Positions 1 through 5,912 of a stretch of DNA of 6,872 nucleotides are shown here, one piece after another; within the stretch, counting starts at the first letter, position 1; every line of letters begins with the position of its first letter. The stretch is taken from positions 1 to 6,872 of the forward strand of contig JAFAFM010000136.1 in the NCBI GenBank assembly GCA_023423495.1, in the 5' to 3' direction. The position numbers were made by a program, and so were the translations under genes. The notes under the pieces were generated by a model that saw nothing but the letters and a program-made list of their open reading frames with translations, was not told the origin of the DNA and made no database searches. The DNA is from Armatimonadota bacterium. GTDB lineage: Bacteria > Armatimonadota > Fimbriimonadia > Fimbriimonadales > Fimbriimonadaceae.

Positions 1-562
1 TGTCTAGGGCAGATTTCGATTGCCGAACGCTCCACTCAGCTTGGGATCGCTCCTCTTCCCGGGCACCCGCCAAAGTTTTGGTTAACTGAGCCTTGGCCGA
101 CCGCAACTGAGCCTCGGCTTGCCGAACCGCAGCCGCCGAGCGAGTAGGTTGGATTCTCGCGTTTGAAACCGCCTGAGAAAGCTGGGCGTTCGCGGATTGG
201 AACGCCGATGCCGCAGTCTGCACGCTGGCCAACGCCTGGTTGAGCTCGGCTCTCAAGCTTGTCGTGTCTTGAACCGCAATGGTCTGCCCCGCTGATACGG
301 GATCGCCATCCTTCACGTACACGGCAATGATCTTTCCGCTGCTTTTAGCGCCAACCTGAGTGTCGGACGATGTGGTCACCTGACCCGTAATTTCGAGAGT
401 CTCTTGGAGTGTCTGGAAGGTTACAGGCTGCGCCGTCACGGCGATCGTCGGGTTGCTCAAAAGATCGCCGGTCTTTTTGGCCTGATCTTGTGCGGCTCGG
501 TCGACGCAGCCAGTGATCACGAGGGCGAGAGTTGCGATGCTTATTAAGCCGATGCGTTTCAA
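1..562 (-). CDS. Efflux periplasmic adaptor (HlyD/MFP family lipoprotein), 3' part missing
   Basis: This is the N-terminal 187 residues of a membrane-fusion (periplasmic adaptor) protein, which links an inner-membrane pump to a TolC-type channel. Residues 1-19 are a lipoprotein signal: basic KR, a hydrophobic stretch, then the lipobox ITGC with the lipidated Cys at 19. Residues about 60-100 form the first half of the lipoyl/barrel-sandwich domain (GAKSSGKIIAVYVKDGDPVS, then AGQTI). From about 101 onward the sequence is Ala/Gln/Glu-rich and helical, as in the adaptor hairpin coiled coil. The start is TTG at 562-560. It overlaps the TolC stop as TTGA and follows GGAGGA with 5 bases between; no better ATG is in frame. 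The gene runs off the left edge, so the C-terminal half and the pump gene are unseen. Whether the pump is RND or ABC (MacB-like) cannot be told from this part. The family call is firm. Confidence 0.9.
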   Translation of the reverse strand, partial: MKRIGLISIATLALVITGCVDRAAQDQAKKTGDLLSNPTIAVTAQPVTFQTLQETLEITGQVTTSSDTQVGAKSSGKIIAVYVKDGDPVSAGQTIAVQDTTSLRAELNQALASVQTAASAFQSANAQLSQAVSNARIQPTRSAAAVRQAEAQLRSAKAQLTKTLAGAREEERSQAEWSVRQSKSALD

Positions 563-1860
563 TTATTTCCTCCAGCAAGCTGCTGCAAGTTATCGATTCC
601 GACGGCTCTTTGCAGTTCCGAATAAGCCGTCCAATAGTCGTATCGAGCGAAAACGACCGCGTTCCGCGCCTGTGTCAATTGATTAAGTGCGTCTGTGATT
701 TCCAAAGTGATGCCTTCGCCGGCGGCGAGCCGGACTTTGCTGATGCGATAGTTCTCTTCTGCGGCGACAAGCTGCCGCTCGGCGACGATCAGTCGTGCCG
801 AAGCATTCGTTAAATTGGTAATGGCTTGTCGAACTTCAAGTGAGATGCCCAGGAGAACCTGTTGGAGTTGGATCTCCGCTTGTTCTTCGTCTTGCCTTGC
901 CTGCTTGACTCTGGCGCGGGTCACACCTGAGTCGAAAATTGGCCAGTTGAGCGAAAGAGTTCCTACCGTCGTCTGATCGCGGGAGCTGAATCCGGTAGCG
1001 TCGAAGTTTCGCTGGTGGTTCACACCAACGTCGAGGGTGGGCTGCAGGCCCCGCTCGGTTGCCCGGGCGATTAAGCCAAGCGCCTCTCGGGTTTTCTCCA
1101 ATGCTTTTGCTTCAGGTCGAAGCGACTTGGCGACTTTGTCCACTTCGTCGGCATTGAGCGGAGCGTTTGGCAAGCCAGACAATTTGGCGGTTTGAAACTC
1201 AGTCTCGATCGGTCGGCCCATCGCGTTGTTCAAGCTCTGCTTGGCGAGAGTGTGCTGATTGATGGCCGTGATCAAGTCGGATTGAACCTGGGCAAGTTGG
1301 GCCTCGATGCGAATGACGTCGATTCGAGCCTTGGTACCGGCAGCTTCTTCTGCCCGAGCATTCCTCAGCCTTTCTTCTGCCTCTTGGACAGCCAACTTGG
1401 CAACCTCGATCTGCTCTTCCGCGCGCAATACATTTAAATAGGTTCGGCGGACGTTAAGCTTGACGTCGTTCTTCGTCGCGAGCAGGGTTTGCTCGCTGGC
1501 CAGCAGATTCGCTTTGGAGGCTCGAACGATTCGGCCAATGTTTCCCGAAATGTCGATCGGCATCGTGAATGAAGCGCTTGCCGTCCGAGAATCGAGCGGC
1601 TGGGTTACGATCGATTGACCGGGAGCGATCTCCGTTGAGATCTCTTTCTCATTTCGCTGGTAGTTTCCGCTCAGGGTTACGCGCGGCCCGAGCGTTCCTT
1701 GGTTCTCACGGACTCGCTGACGGCTCTTTTCAACCTCTGACTGCTGGAGCTGTACTGAAAATGCGTTGCGGGCGGCAATGTCGACAGCTTCATCTATTGT
1801 CAAGACTTCGCCGCCTTGCGCCATAGCCACCACGGCCGCAAGATTTACCCAAAATGTCAA
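559..1860 (-). CDS. TolC-family outer membrane efflux protein
   Basis: This 433-residue protein is a normal length for the outer-membrane factor that forms the trans-periplasmic tunnel of tripartite exporters. Two outer-membrane efflux repeats are visible. The first is about residues 20-215 (LTIDEAVDIAARN near 20; GTKARIDVIRIEAQLAQVQS near 175). The second is about 245-425 (RPEAKAL near 248; LSLNWPIFDSG near 302; the typical ending LAAGEGITLEITDALNQ, then YDYWTAYSELQRAVG, near 378-421). Long Gln/Glu/Ala-rich helices separate short beta segments. The TTG start at 1860-1858 is supported by GAGGAGGGG 5 bases upstream and by an in-frame stop just before that site. The signal peptide is odd: about 14 residues, no basic N-region, cleavage perhaps after VVAMA. 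The gene lies between the AbrB-like regulator and the adaptor, overlapping both by four bases. The substrate cannot be predicted. Confidence 0.93.
   Translation of the reverse strand: MTFWVNLAAVVAMAQGGEVLTIDEAVDIAARNAFSVQLQQSEVEKSRQRVRENQGTLGPRVTLSGNYQRNEKEISTEIAPGQSIVTQPLDSRTASASFTMPIDISGNIGRIVRASKANLLASEQTLLATKNDVKLNVRRTYLNVLRAEEQIEVAKLAVQEAEERLRNARAEEAAGTKARIDVIRIEAQLAQVQSDLITAINQHTLAKQSLNNAMGRPIETEFQTAKLSGLPNAPLNADEVDKVAKSLRPEAKALEKTREALGLIARATERGLQPTLDVGVNHQRNFDATGFSSRDQTTVGTLSLNWPIFDSGVTRARVKQARQDEEQAEIQLQQVLLGISLEVRQAITNLTNASARLIVAERQLVAAEENYRISKVRLAAGEGITLEITDALNQLTQARNAVVFARYDYWTAYSELQRAVGIDNLQQLAGGNN
568..573 (-). promoter_or_regulatory. Ribosome binding site of the adaptor gene
   Basis: GGAGGA on the minus strand lies 5 bases before the TTG start at 562 and inside the last codons of the TolC-family gene. 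Together with the TTGA stop/start overlap it fixes the unusual TTG start and suggests translational coupling. Confidence 0.75.
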
Positions 1861-2111
1861 GGATTCCCCTCCTCACCTTTCTCAATTCGATCCAACGTTT
1901 TTTGGAATTCATCCAAAAACTCCCTGGCTGAATCGATCTTAAACAGCATCAGACCCGGATGCACCGGGTGCCGCATCACCATCAATTTGTCGCCCGGTTC
2001 GAACCCGAACTCTTCCCTCGCCTCGGCTGGAATGACAACCTGGCCCCTTTCCCCGATCGTAGAGGTTCCAAAAAACCCCTTTGCTAAACACTGCTTCGAC
2101 TTTGGATTCAT
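1857..2111 (-). CDS. AbrB/MazE/SpoVT-type DNA-binding transcriptional regulator
   Basis: This 84-residue protein has one swapped-hairpin AbrB-type domain at about residues 16-60 (TSTIGERGQVVIPAEAREEF, then GFEPGDKLMVM). The domain is known to dimerise into a DNA-binding beta fold. Residues 60-84 form a charged helical tail. The ATG at 2111 was chosen because the fold begins shortly after it. The frame stays open to 2222, but that extension has no family similarity and would cover the likely promoter. No clear Shine-Dalgarno precedes this ATG, so the start is less sure than the family. The stop overlaps the TolC-family start (TTGA), so the gene heads the efflux operon and probably regulates it and itself. 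A MazE-like antitoxin is the alternative, but no toxin gene is adjacent and the partner genes are efflux genes. Confidence 0.88.
   Translation of the reverse strand: MNPKSKQCLAKGFFGTSTIGERGQVVIPAEAREEFGFEPGDKLMVMRHPVHPGLMLFKIDSAREFLDEFQKTLDRIEKGEEGNP
1866..1874 (-). promoter_or_regulatory. Ribosome binding site of the TolC-family gene
   Basis: GAGGAGGGG on the minus strand, 5 bases before the TTG codon at 1860, sits in the last codons of the AbrB-like gene. It decides the TTG start, because an in-frame TGA lies immediately upstream and no ATG is near. Confidence 0.75.
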
Positions 2112-2130
2112 GGTTTCATACAATTCACAC

Positions 2131-2164
2131 GAATCATATCTAACATGCAATGCAGAATGATATC
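2131..2164 (-). promoter_or_regulatory. Candidate promoter/operator of the AbrB-efflux operon
   Basis: On the minus strand TATGAT (2138-2133) matches a -10 element in 5 of 6 bases and lies 21 bases before the ATG at 2111. No convincing -35 is seen at 16-18 bases. A 10-base direct repeat with one mismatch, GATATCATTC (2164-2155) and GATATGATTC (2140-2131), has a 24-base period, and its second copy covers the -10 element. That is a sensible place for an autorepressor site. The site is inferred from spacing and similarity only. The rest of the 2112-2294 gap shows no clear terminator for the upstream cluster. Confidence 0.4.
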
Positions 2165-2294
2165 CATTTAGGGACAAAAATCTACTACCCGAAGCCGACT
2201 GGTTGATTTTCGCCCGCCACAAAAAGGCAGAAGGACTTTTGTCGCTGCTCCAGCTACGTAGTGAAGTTATGCGGGGTTTCGCTGTCCCATGCGA

Positions 2295-3059
2295 CTAATC
2301 GATTTCGATTCGCAGCCCGTCCCAAGCCAACTGAATCCCTTCGGGCAGCTGTTGATTGGTGACGTCGTGATCGTAGTCGTGGCTGAGATGGGTGAAGTAG
2401 GTGGTCTCGGCGCCGAGCTGCTTCGCCACCTCGATTGCCTTCTCGAAATGGAAGTGGTTGGGGTGCGGACGGATACGGACCGCATCCAGGATCAGGGTTT
2501 TAAGCCCTAGAAGCTTGCTCCAAGCAGCCTCTGGAATCTCCGACACGTCCGTCACGTAAGCAAAATCCCCAAGCCTCAATCCGACTACGGGCAGTTTGCC
2601 GTGCATCACCTGGAAAGTCGTGATCTCCATGCCGCCCACATTGAGTGCCTCGGGGACGTCCCTAAGGTCAAATCGCGGCACTTCTACGCCCGGAGGCATC
2701 TCCGTAAACGCGTAGGGGAATATCCGCTTAATATCCTCTTGGTACTGAGGCCACGCGTAGACGGGCATATCTCGTCTAGTTTTCACGCACAGGGAGCGAA
2801 GGTCGTCCATTCCCATCACGTGGTCCGCGTGAGTATGGGTGATCAGAGTGGCTTCGACGTCGTAGATCCTTTCGCGCGCCATCTGAAGCCGCATTTCCGG
2901 GGCACAGTCGACCAACAGGTTGCCGGTGGGACCCAGAATACAGATCGAAGCCCGAGTGCGCCAATTTTTTTCATTGGCCAAGAAGGCTTCCGGATACTCG
3001 ACCCCCAACATGGGAATCCCGTTGCTGGTGCCAGAACCCAGGACGACGCAGGTCGGCAT
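2295..3059 (-). CDS. Metallo-beta-lactamase-fold hydrolase, PhnP/RNase Z-like
   Basis: This 254-residue cytoplasmic hydrolase has the full metal-binding set of the PhnP-like branch of the MBL fold. The residues are H75, H77, D79 and H80 (THTHADHVMGMDDLR), H153 (VMHGK), D171 (VTDVSE) and H224 (THLSH), plus a conserved HPNHFHF near 199. The N-terminal GSGTSNGIP loop also fits. PhnP proper cleaves phosphoribosyl 1,2-cyclic phosphate, and relatives act as phosphodiesterases. No phosphonate genes are present here, so a generic cyclic or nucleic phosphodiesterase role is safer. The ATG follows the TAA of the upstream gene with no gap (TAAATG), so the gene probably depends on the upstream transcript. 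No clear Shine-Dalgarno is visible. It is the last gene of the four-gene cluster. Family is certain, substrate unknown. Confidence 0.9.
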   Translation of the reverse strand: MPTCVVLGSGTSNGIPMLGVEYPEAFLANEKNWRTRASICILGPTGNLLVDCAPEMRLQMARERIYDVEATLITHTHADHVMGMDDLRSLCVKTRRDMPVYAWPQYQEDIKRIFPYAFTEMPPGVEVPRFDLRDVPEALNVGGMEITTFQVMHGKLPVVGLRLGDFAYVTDVSEIPEAAWSKLLGLKTLILDAVRIRPHPNHFHFEKAIEVAKQLGAETTYFTHLSHDYDHDVTNQQLPEGIQLAWDGLRIEID

Positions 3060-3695
3060 TTAGAGTTCGCCGGACCGCAGCAACACTTCGCGGGCGACGA
3101 TGGCGCTTGGCATCTCGGAATACTGCGCCAACCGTTCCAGGCAGCGGGCGAAATTCCGCTCCTGCATTTCGTCAAAATTGGTTTGGTCCTTGCGGGCGGC
3201 CACCACCAGTTCGACGCCTTCCTCAAAGAATCTGGCCCGATTCTGCGGCAAAGACTTGTTCGCAACGGCCGCATATTTCCGGCTGAGCTGCTCGTAAACT
3301 TGATCCCAGCTTGAGCGCGCCTGCAGCTCAAGCCGAAGCTTGGCCATCGCCTGCTCGTTCAGCTTCTTCTTTTCCGCGTCGCGACGCTTCTCCACGTCCC
3401 AGTCGTGCATCGTGACGCCTTCGATGACGCGGAACTGGATAGTCTGCGAAAGCTCACCCGAAAGTGTCTGCTCGATGAGCCGCTTGGTGGAAGCAAGCTT
3501 CAAGTGACCGGCAAGCTCACTTTCCTCGTGCGGAACGCCGACCACGAACATGCCATCTTCGAACGTGATGGGTTTGGCGGAATTCAAAGCCGTCCAAACG
3601 CCAACGCCCGTCACGCCCTGTTTGACGGTCGGTAAAACGCGGCCCCAGATTTCGGCTACTTCCGGCATGTTGGGAGGATTATAGTTTGCAACCAT
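3060..3695 (-). CDS. Hypothetical protein with a DnaA domain I-like N-terminal half
   Basis: This 211-residue protein is soluble, with no signal peptide or membrane segment. Residues about 14-93 follow the pattern of DnaA domain I: EIWGRVLP at the start, VWTALNSAKPITFEDG, the strand MFVVGVPH, an AGHL helix, then IQFRVIEG. That domain mediates protein contacts in replication initiation. No AAA+ ATPase (domain III) or helix-turn-helix (domain IV) follows. Residues 100-211 are instead charged and helical (DVEKRRDAEKKKLNEQAM, later SWDQVYEQLSRKY). The frame allows ATG at 3695 or at 3668 (MPEVAEIW); neither has a strong Shine-Dalgarno site. The gene starts 9 bases after the peptidase stop and abuts the MBL hydrolase gene. 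The coding call is firm from its length and codon-like composition. The DnaA likeness is inference by eye; a DciA-like fold is an alternative. Confidence 0.75.
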   Translation of the reverse strand: MVANYNPPNMPEVAEIWGRVLPTVKQGVTGVGVWTALNSAKPITFEDGMFVVGVPHEESELAGHLKLASTKRLIEQTLSGELSQTIQFRVIEGVTMHDWDVEKRRDAEKKKLNEQAMAKLRLELQARSSWDQVYEQLSRKYAAVANKSLPQNRARFFEEGVELVVAARKDQTNFDEMQERNFARCLERLAQYSEMPSAIVAREVLLRSGEL

Positions 3696-3704
3696 AGCTT
3701 TACG

Positions 3705-4436
3705 CTACGGATGGACTTCCACGCGATGCAGACTGGCCAGCGGTCGGAAGTATTCATGCGGAGGTAACTCGCGCTCAAACATAAGGCTATCACGCCACTC
3801 TATGTGGTGAGCGACGGCTCCTGGCAGCGAACTCATGATTCTATAGGAATCAGCTTCGATCTGAATGGCGCAACCGTCGTCCAACGCCATGCCAGCGCCT
3901 CGCTCACCCTTCATCATCGTTCGAAACTCATCAAGGCGGAAGGGTTCTCGGCTGGCATGAGGGCAAAGCACCAGATCCACCAAGCCCATGCAGTCAAGGC
4001 GGTCGGTATTGACGCCGGGAATGCCTTCGTATTGCGGCCAGTCGCTATTGCCCACGCGGAACCAGCACAACGCACCCGCGCTCAAACCTCCCGCCGGTTT
4101 GCCCGCTTTTAGATGCTGGGTTAATGCTGCGTCTGTGCCGGTCTCCCGCCAAAGCTCCAGCATCATCTTGGTATTACCGCCACCGACGTAAATCACGTCT
4201 GCCTCGGCGATCTTCGATGGATTGTCGTCCGAGTGCAGCCTCAACACCTCGGTCCGACAGCCATACCGGTCGTAGGTAAGTTCGAATTCCCGAATGTACA
4301 GCTCGTCGTCGCCACTTGCGGTTGGGATAAATAAGGCTAGCGGGTTTTCTTTGTTGGCCAGAGAGATCAACTCCCGATCCATCGGCTCTGTTTCACCCAG
4401 TCCCAGCGAGCCGCCCCCTATTGCGATAATCTTCAT
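3705..4436 (-). CDS. Peptidase E-like (family S51, class I amidotransferase-like) hydrolase
   Basis: This 243-residue cytoplasmic protein has the peptidase E / cyanophycinase fold. The signature motifs are IIAIGGGSLGLGET at residues 3-16, IPTASGDDE near 38, the glycine-rich IYVGGGNTKMMLELW at 82-96, and the nucleophile elbow GGLSAGALCWF with Ser119. CPHASRE follows, with His160 as the likely catalytic base. Family members hydrolyse Asp-X dipeptides or related isoaspartyl bonds; the third catalytic residue was not assigned. The ATG at 4436-4434 overlaps the upstream stop as ATGA and begins directly at the first beta strand. The longer in-frame start at 4472 would add 12 unrelated residues inside the upstream gene. 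No cyanophycin synthetase is near, so a dipeptidase-like role is more likely than cyanophycinase. Substrate uncertain. Confidence 0.87.
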   Translation of the reverse strand: MKIIAIGGGSLGLGETEPMDRELISLANKENPLALFIPTASGDDELYIREFELTYDRYGCRTEVLRLHSDDNPSKIAEADVIYVGGGNTKMMLELWRETGTDAALTQHLKAGKPAGGLSAGALCWFRVGNSDWPQYEGIPGVNTDRLDCMGLVDLVLCPHASREPFRLDEFRTMMKGERGAGMALDDGCAIQIEADSYRIMSSLPGAVAHHIEWRDSLMFERELPPHEYFRPLASLHRVEVHP

Positions 4437-4924
4437 TGCGGCCGCATCACCGGGACGAAGGACCCCAGCCATCGCCCCTTGATTTGAGCGTTACCCTTCA
4501 TGCCCTCCCCGATGTTCATCATCAATTCCCGAGCGCATTCGAGTTCAGCATCGGAGCCATCGGGCAGTTTCAGCCGGACAAAGAACTTGCACTTCGGATG
4601 ATCCAGGAGATCGTAGTCGGCGAAGATCATTTCGCCACGCTCATTGATGGCGTATACGCCCACCACATAACAATCCGGGACGTGCCGCACACCGCCGGCC
4701 TGCGCCTTTCGATTGGTCGCGTGGCCGGAGAAGACCCCGTAACCGATCAGCGCTATCCCACCCACGATCAATATCGGCCCCAGGGCAATCAGAAAAATCG
4801 GGGTCTTGTTTCGAAGATTCATCGCCGCCCCGAAGGAAAGAATCGACACGAGAATTCCAATCAAAATGGCGGCAACCCCCAAGATCAGCATCCATGCGAT
4901 CTGGTTTTCACGACGCGCGTTCAT
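4433..4924 (-). CDS. Small two-helix membrane protein with C-terminal soluble domain
   Basis: This 163-residue protein of unknown function has two predicted membrane helices. They are about residues 10-33 (WMLILGVAAILIGILVSIL) and 42-65 (PIFLIALGPILIVGGIALIG). A soluble beta-rich domain follows from about 84 to 160 (CYVVGVYAINERGEMIFADY, then KFFVRLKLPDG, and GEGMKGNAQIKGRWLGSF). The last part loosely resembles the ending of DUF2500-type proteins, where a strand-rich domain follows a membrane helix; this is an impression only. Basic residues at positions 4, 5 and 72-73 suggest both the short N-terminus and the C-domain are cytoplasmic. The ATG at 4924 is the first possible start after an in-frame stop. 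It has no Shine-Dalgarno site nearby, and CATAAT lies 6 bases upstream, so the message may be nearly leaderless. The gene heads the four-gene cluster and overlaps the peptidase gene by ATGA. Confidence 0.78.
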   Translation of the reverse strand: MNARRENQIAWMLILGVAAILIGILVSILSFGAAMNLRNKTPIFLIALGPILIVGGIALIGYGVFSGHATNRKAQAGGVRHVPDCYVVGVYAINERGEMIFADYDLLDHPKCKFFVRLKLPDGSDAELECARELMMNIGEGMKGNAQIKGRWLGSFVPVMRPQ

Positions 4925-5044
4925 TCGCTGATTATGGTCGCCGCCGTCGACCTCCGTTCTACTTCAAAACCATGGCAAGCACAATTGCTAGATTTGCCGG
5001 ATGCACCTTCTCAGATCTACACTGCTGCGATAACATGTCATCTG

Positions 5045-5060
5045 CTGGCAAGCCTGCCAG
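5045..5060 (+). other. Perfect 6-bp hairpin in the PEP-CTERM leader
   Basis: CTGGCA, a loop of AGCC, then TGCCAG form a perfect 6-bp stem ending 13 bases before the ribosome site. It has no U-tract, so it is not a terminator. It could be an RNA stem that stabilises the leader or, as DNA, a dyad binding site. Short dyads occur by chance, so this is tentative. Confidence 0.35.
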
Positions 5061-5073
5061 CCGAATGGGTTTT

Positions 5074-5080
5074 GGAGGGA
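5074..5080 (+). promoter_or_regulatory. Ribosome binding site of the PEP-CTERM gene
   Basis: GGAGGGA lies 4 bases before the ATG at 5085 and fixes that start; the residues after it form a normal signal peptide. Confidence 0.75.
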
Positions 5081-5084
5081 TTGG

Positions 5085-5831
5085 ATGAGGACTTTTCGTT
5101 TAGGCGTCGTCACCGCATTGGCAGTTGTTTCAACGGCGACGTTTGCCCAAGTTCTGGTTGTGCCAGGGGCACAGGAAAACGCCGAGGGGAATTCGAACAA
5201 CGGATTTCCCTTTAACTACACTGGCTTCAACTCTAATCTGAATGCCCAACGTTACCAGCAGGTCTATGGTGCAGACGCTTTCAATACCGGCCCGATACTG
5301 ATCACCGGCATCTCGTTTCGGCCGGACGCTGGTTCCGGAAATCCATTCAACGCGGTGTTACCCTCCATTCTCATTCGGATGTCCACGACATCGATGGCGG
5401 TGGACGGCCTTAGCTCCACTTTCTCCGCAAACATCGGAGCAGACGAGACCACCGTGAGAAGCGGGGCACTGTCAATCTCGTCTGCAGATACCGGGCCAGC
5501 GGGCGGTCCCAAGAATTTTGACATCTTCATTCCCTTCACAACATCGTTTCTATACGATCCGAGCCAGGGGAATTTGCTCATGGATGTGCTTGGTATCGGG
5601 AGCACCATAAGCACGTTCTTCGACGCCCAAAATACAACCGGTGACGCCATTTCGCGTGTTTTCACCTTCAGCAACAATCCGTTTGGTGATATCGGCGATC
5701 AAGCCCGAACGGATGGCTTGATTACGCAATTCCACTTTGAATCCGTGGAAGCGGTTCCAGAACCCGCAACATTCGCCTTAATGGGAATGGGTGCGCTTGC
5801 TTACCTCAAGCGCCGCAAGAAGCAGAAGTAA
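5085..5831 (+). CDS. Exported PEP-CTERM sorting-domain protein
   Basis: This 248-residue secreted protein starts with a Sec signal peptide (MRTFRLGVVTALAVVSTATF, cleavage after Ala21 before QVLVV). It ends with a canonical PEP-CTERM tail at residues 224-248: VPEP, a hydrophobic helix (ATFALMGMGALAYL), then the basic KRRKKQK. In known systems an exosortase recognises the PEP motif and transfers the protein to the cell surface or extracellular matrix. Residues 22-222 are Gly/Asn/Ser/Thr-rich and beta-prone with no recognised catalytic motif. Conserved-looking pieces are QRYQQVYGADAFNTG near 55 and ITGISFRPDAGSG near 73, a pattern seen in many PEP-CTERM proteins of unknown function. The gene stands alone with its own ribosome site and a strong terminator right after its TAA. 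Its exact role is unknown; the sorting call is firm. Confidence 0.92.
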   Translation: MRTFRLGVVTALAVVSTATFAQVLVVPGAQENAEGNSNNGFPFNYTGFNSNLNAQRYQQVYGADAFNTGPILITGISFRPDAGSGNPFNAVLPSILIRMSTTSMAVDGLSSTFSANIGADETTVRSGALSISSADTGPAGGPKNFDIFIPFTTSFLYDPSQGNLLMDVLGIGSTISTFFDAQNTTGDAISRVFTFSNNPFGDIGDQARTDGLITQFHFESVEAVPEPATFALMGMGALAYLKRRKKQK

Positions 5832-5840
5832 TAAACAAAA

Positions 5841-5876
5841 CGCCTCCAACCCGAAAAGTTGGAGGCGCTTGTTTTT
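5841..5876. terminator. Bidirectional intrinsic terminator between convergent genes
   Basis: A perfect 10-bp stem, CGCCTCCAAC (5841-5850) and GTTGGAGGCG (5858-5867), with a 7-base loop, is followed by CTTGTTTTT on the plus strand. On the minus strand the same stem is followed by TTTTGTTTATT. The flanks AAACAA and TTGTTT can also pair, with a small internal mismatch. It therefore fits as terminator for the PEP-CTERM gene (10 bases past its stop) and for the convergent FN3 gene. Confidence 0.88.
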
Positions 5877-5912
5877 GACTAGCCGCCTAGTTCACTAGCC
5901 GTTTTTCTTCAT

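Larger units (their letters stand above)
4925..5084. promoter_or_regulatory. Divergent intergenic region
   Basis: These 160 bases separate the starts of the minus-strand four-gene cluster and the plus-strand PEP-CTERM gene, so they must carry both promoters unless transcription enters from further away. For the minus strand, CATAAT ends 6 bases before the ATG at 4924 and could be a -10 for an almost leaderless message, but no good -35 is seen. For the plus strand, TGCGATAAC near 5026-5034 is a weak extended -10 candidate. No convincing full promoter can be named on either strand. Confidence 0.4.

Noticed and set aside
1857..2111. Antitoxin of a toxin-antitoxin pair
   Set aside because: The fold would allow a MazE-like role, but no toxin-sized gene is adjacent; the gene is translationally joined to efflux genes.
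2112..2222. N-terminal extension of the AbrB-like protein from an ATG at 2222
   Set aside because: The 37 extra residues resemble no part of the family, and the stretch carries the candidate promoter and direct repeat.
2112..2294. Intrinsic terminator after the MBL hydrolase gene
   Set aside because: Only weak stems are seen on the minus strand (a bulged ACAAAAG/CTTTTTGT pairing and GCC/GGC) and none is followed by a U-tract. Read-through into the efflux operon remains possible.
2601..3314. Plus-strand open frame of 237 codons
   Set aside because: It is antisense to the MBL hydrolase and DnaA-I-like genes, has no ribosome site and no family-like motifs, while the minus-strand frames carry clear conserved motifs.
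4437..4472. Longer start for the peptidase E-like protein
   Set aside because: The 12 extra residues lie within the upstream gene and precede the first conserved beta strand; the ATGA overlap at 4436 is the more natural start.
5045..5060. Sigma-54 type -24/-12 promoter at CTGGCAAGCCTGCC
   Set aside because: The GG and GC dinucleotides are about 9 bases apart instead of the required 12, and the sequence is better read as a simple hairpin.
4436..5215. Plus-strand open frame of 259 codons
   Set aside because: It is antisense to the membrane-protein gene and overlaps the start of the PEP-CTERM gene in another frame. Its translation is His/Pro/Arg-rich and shows no recognisable domain.
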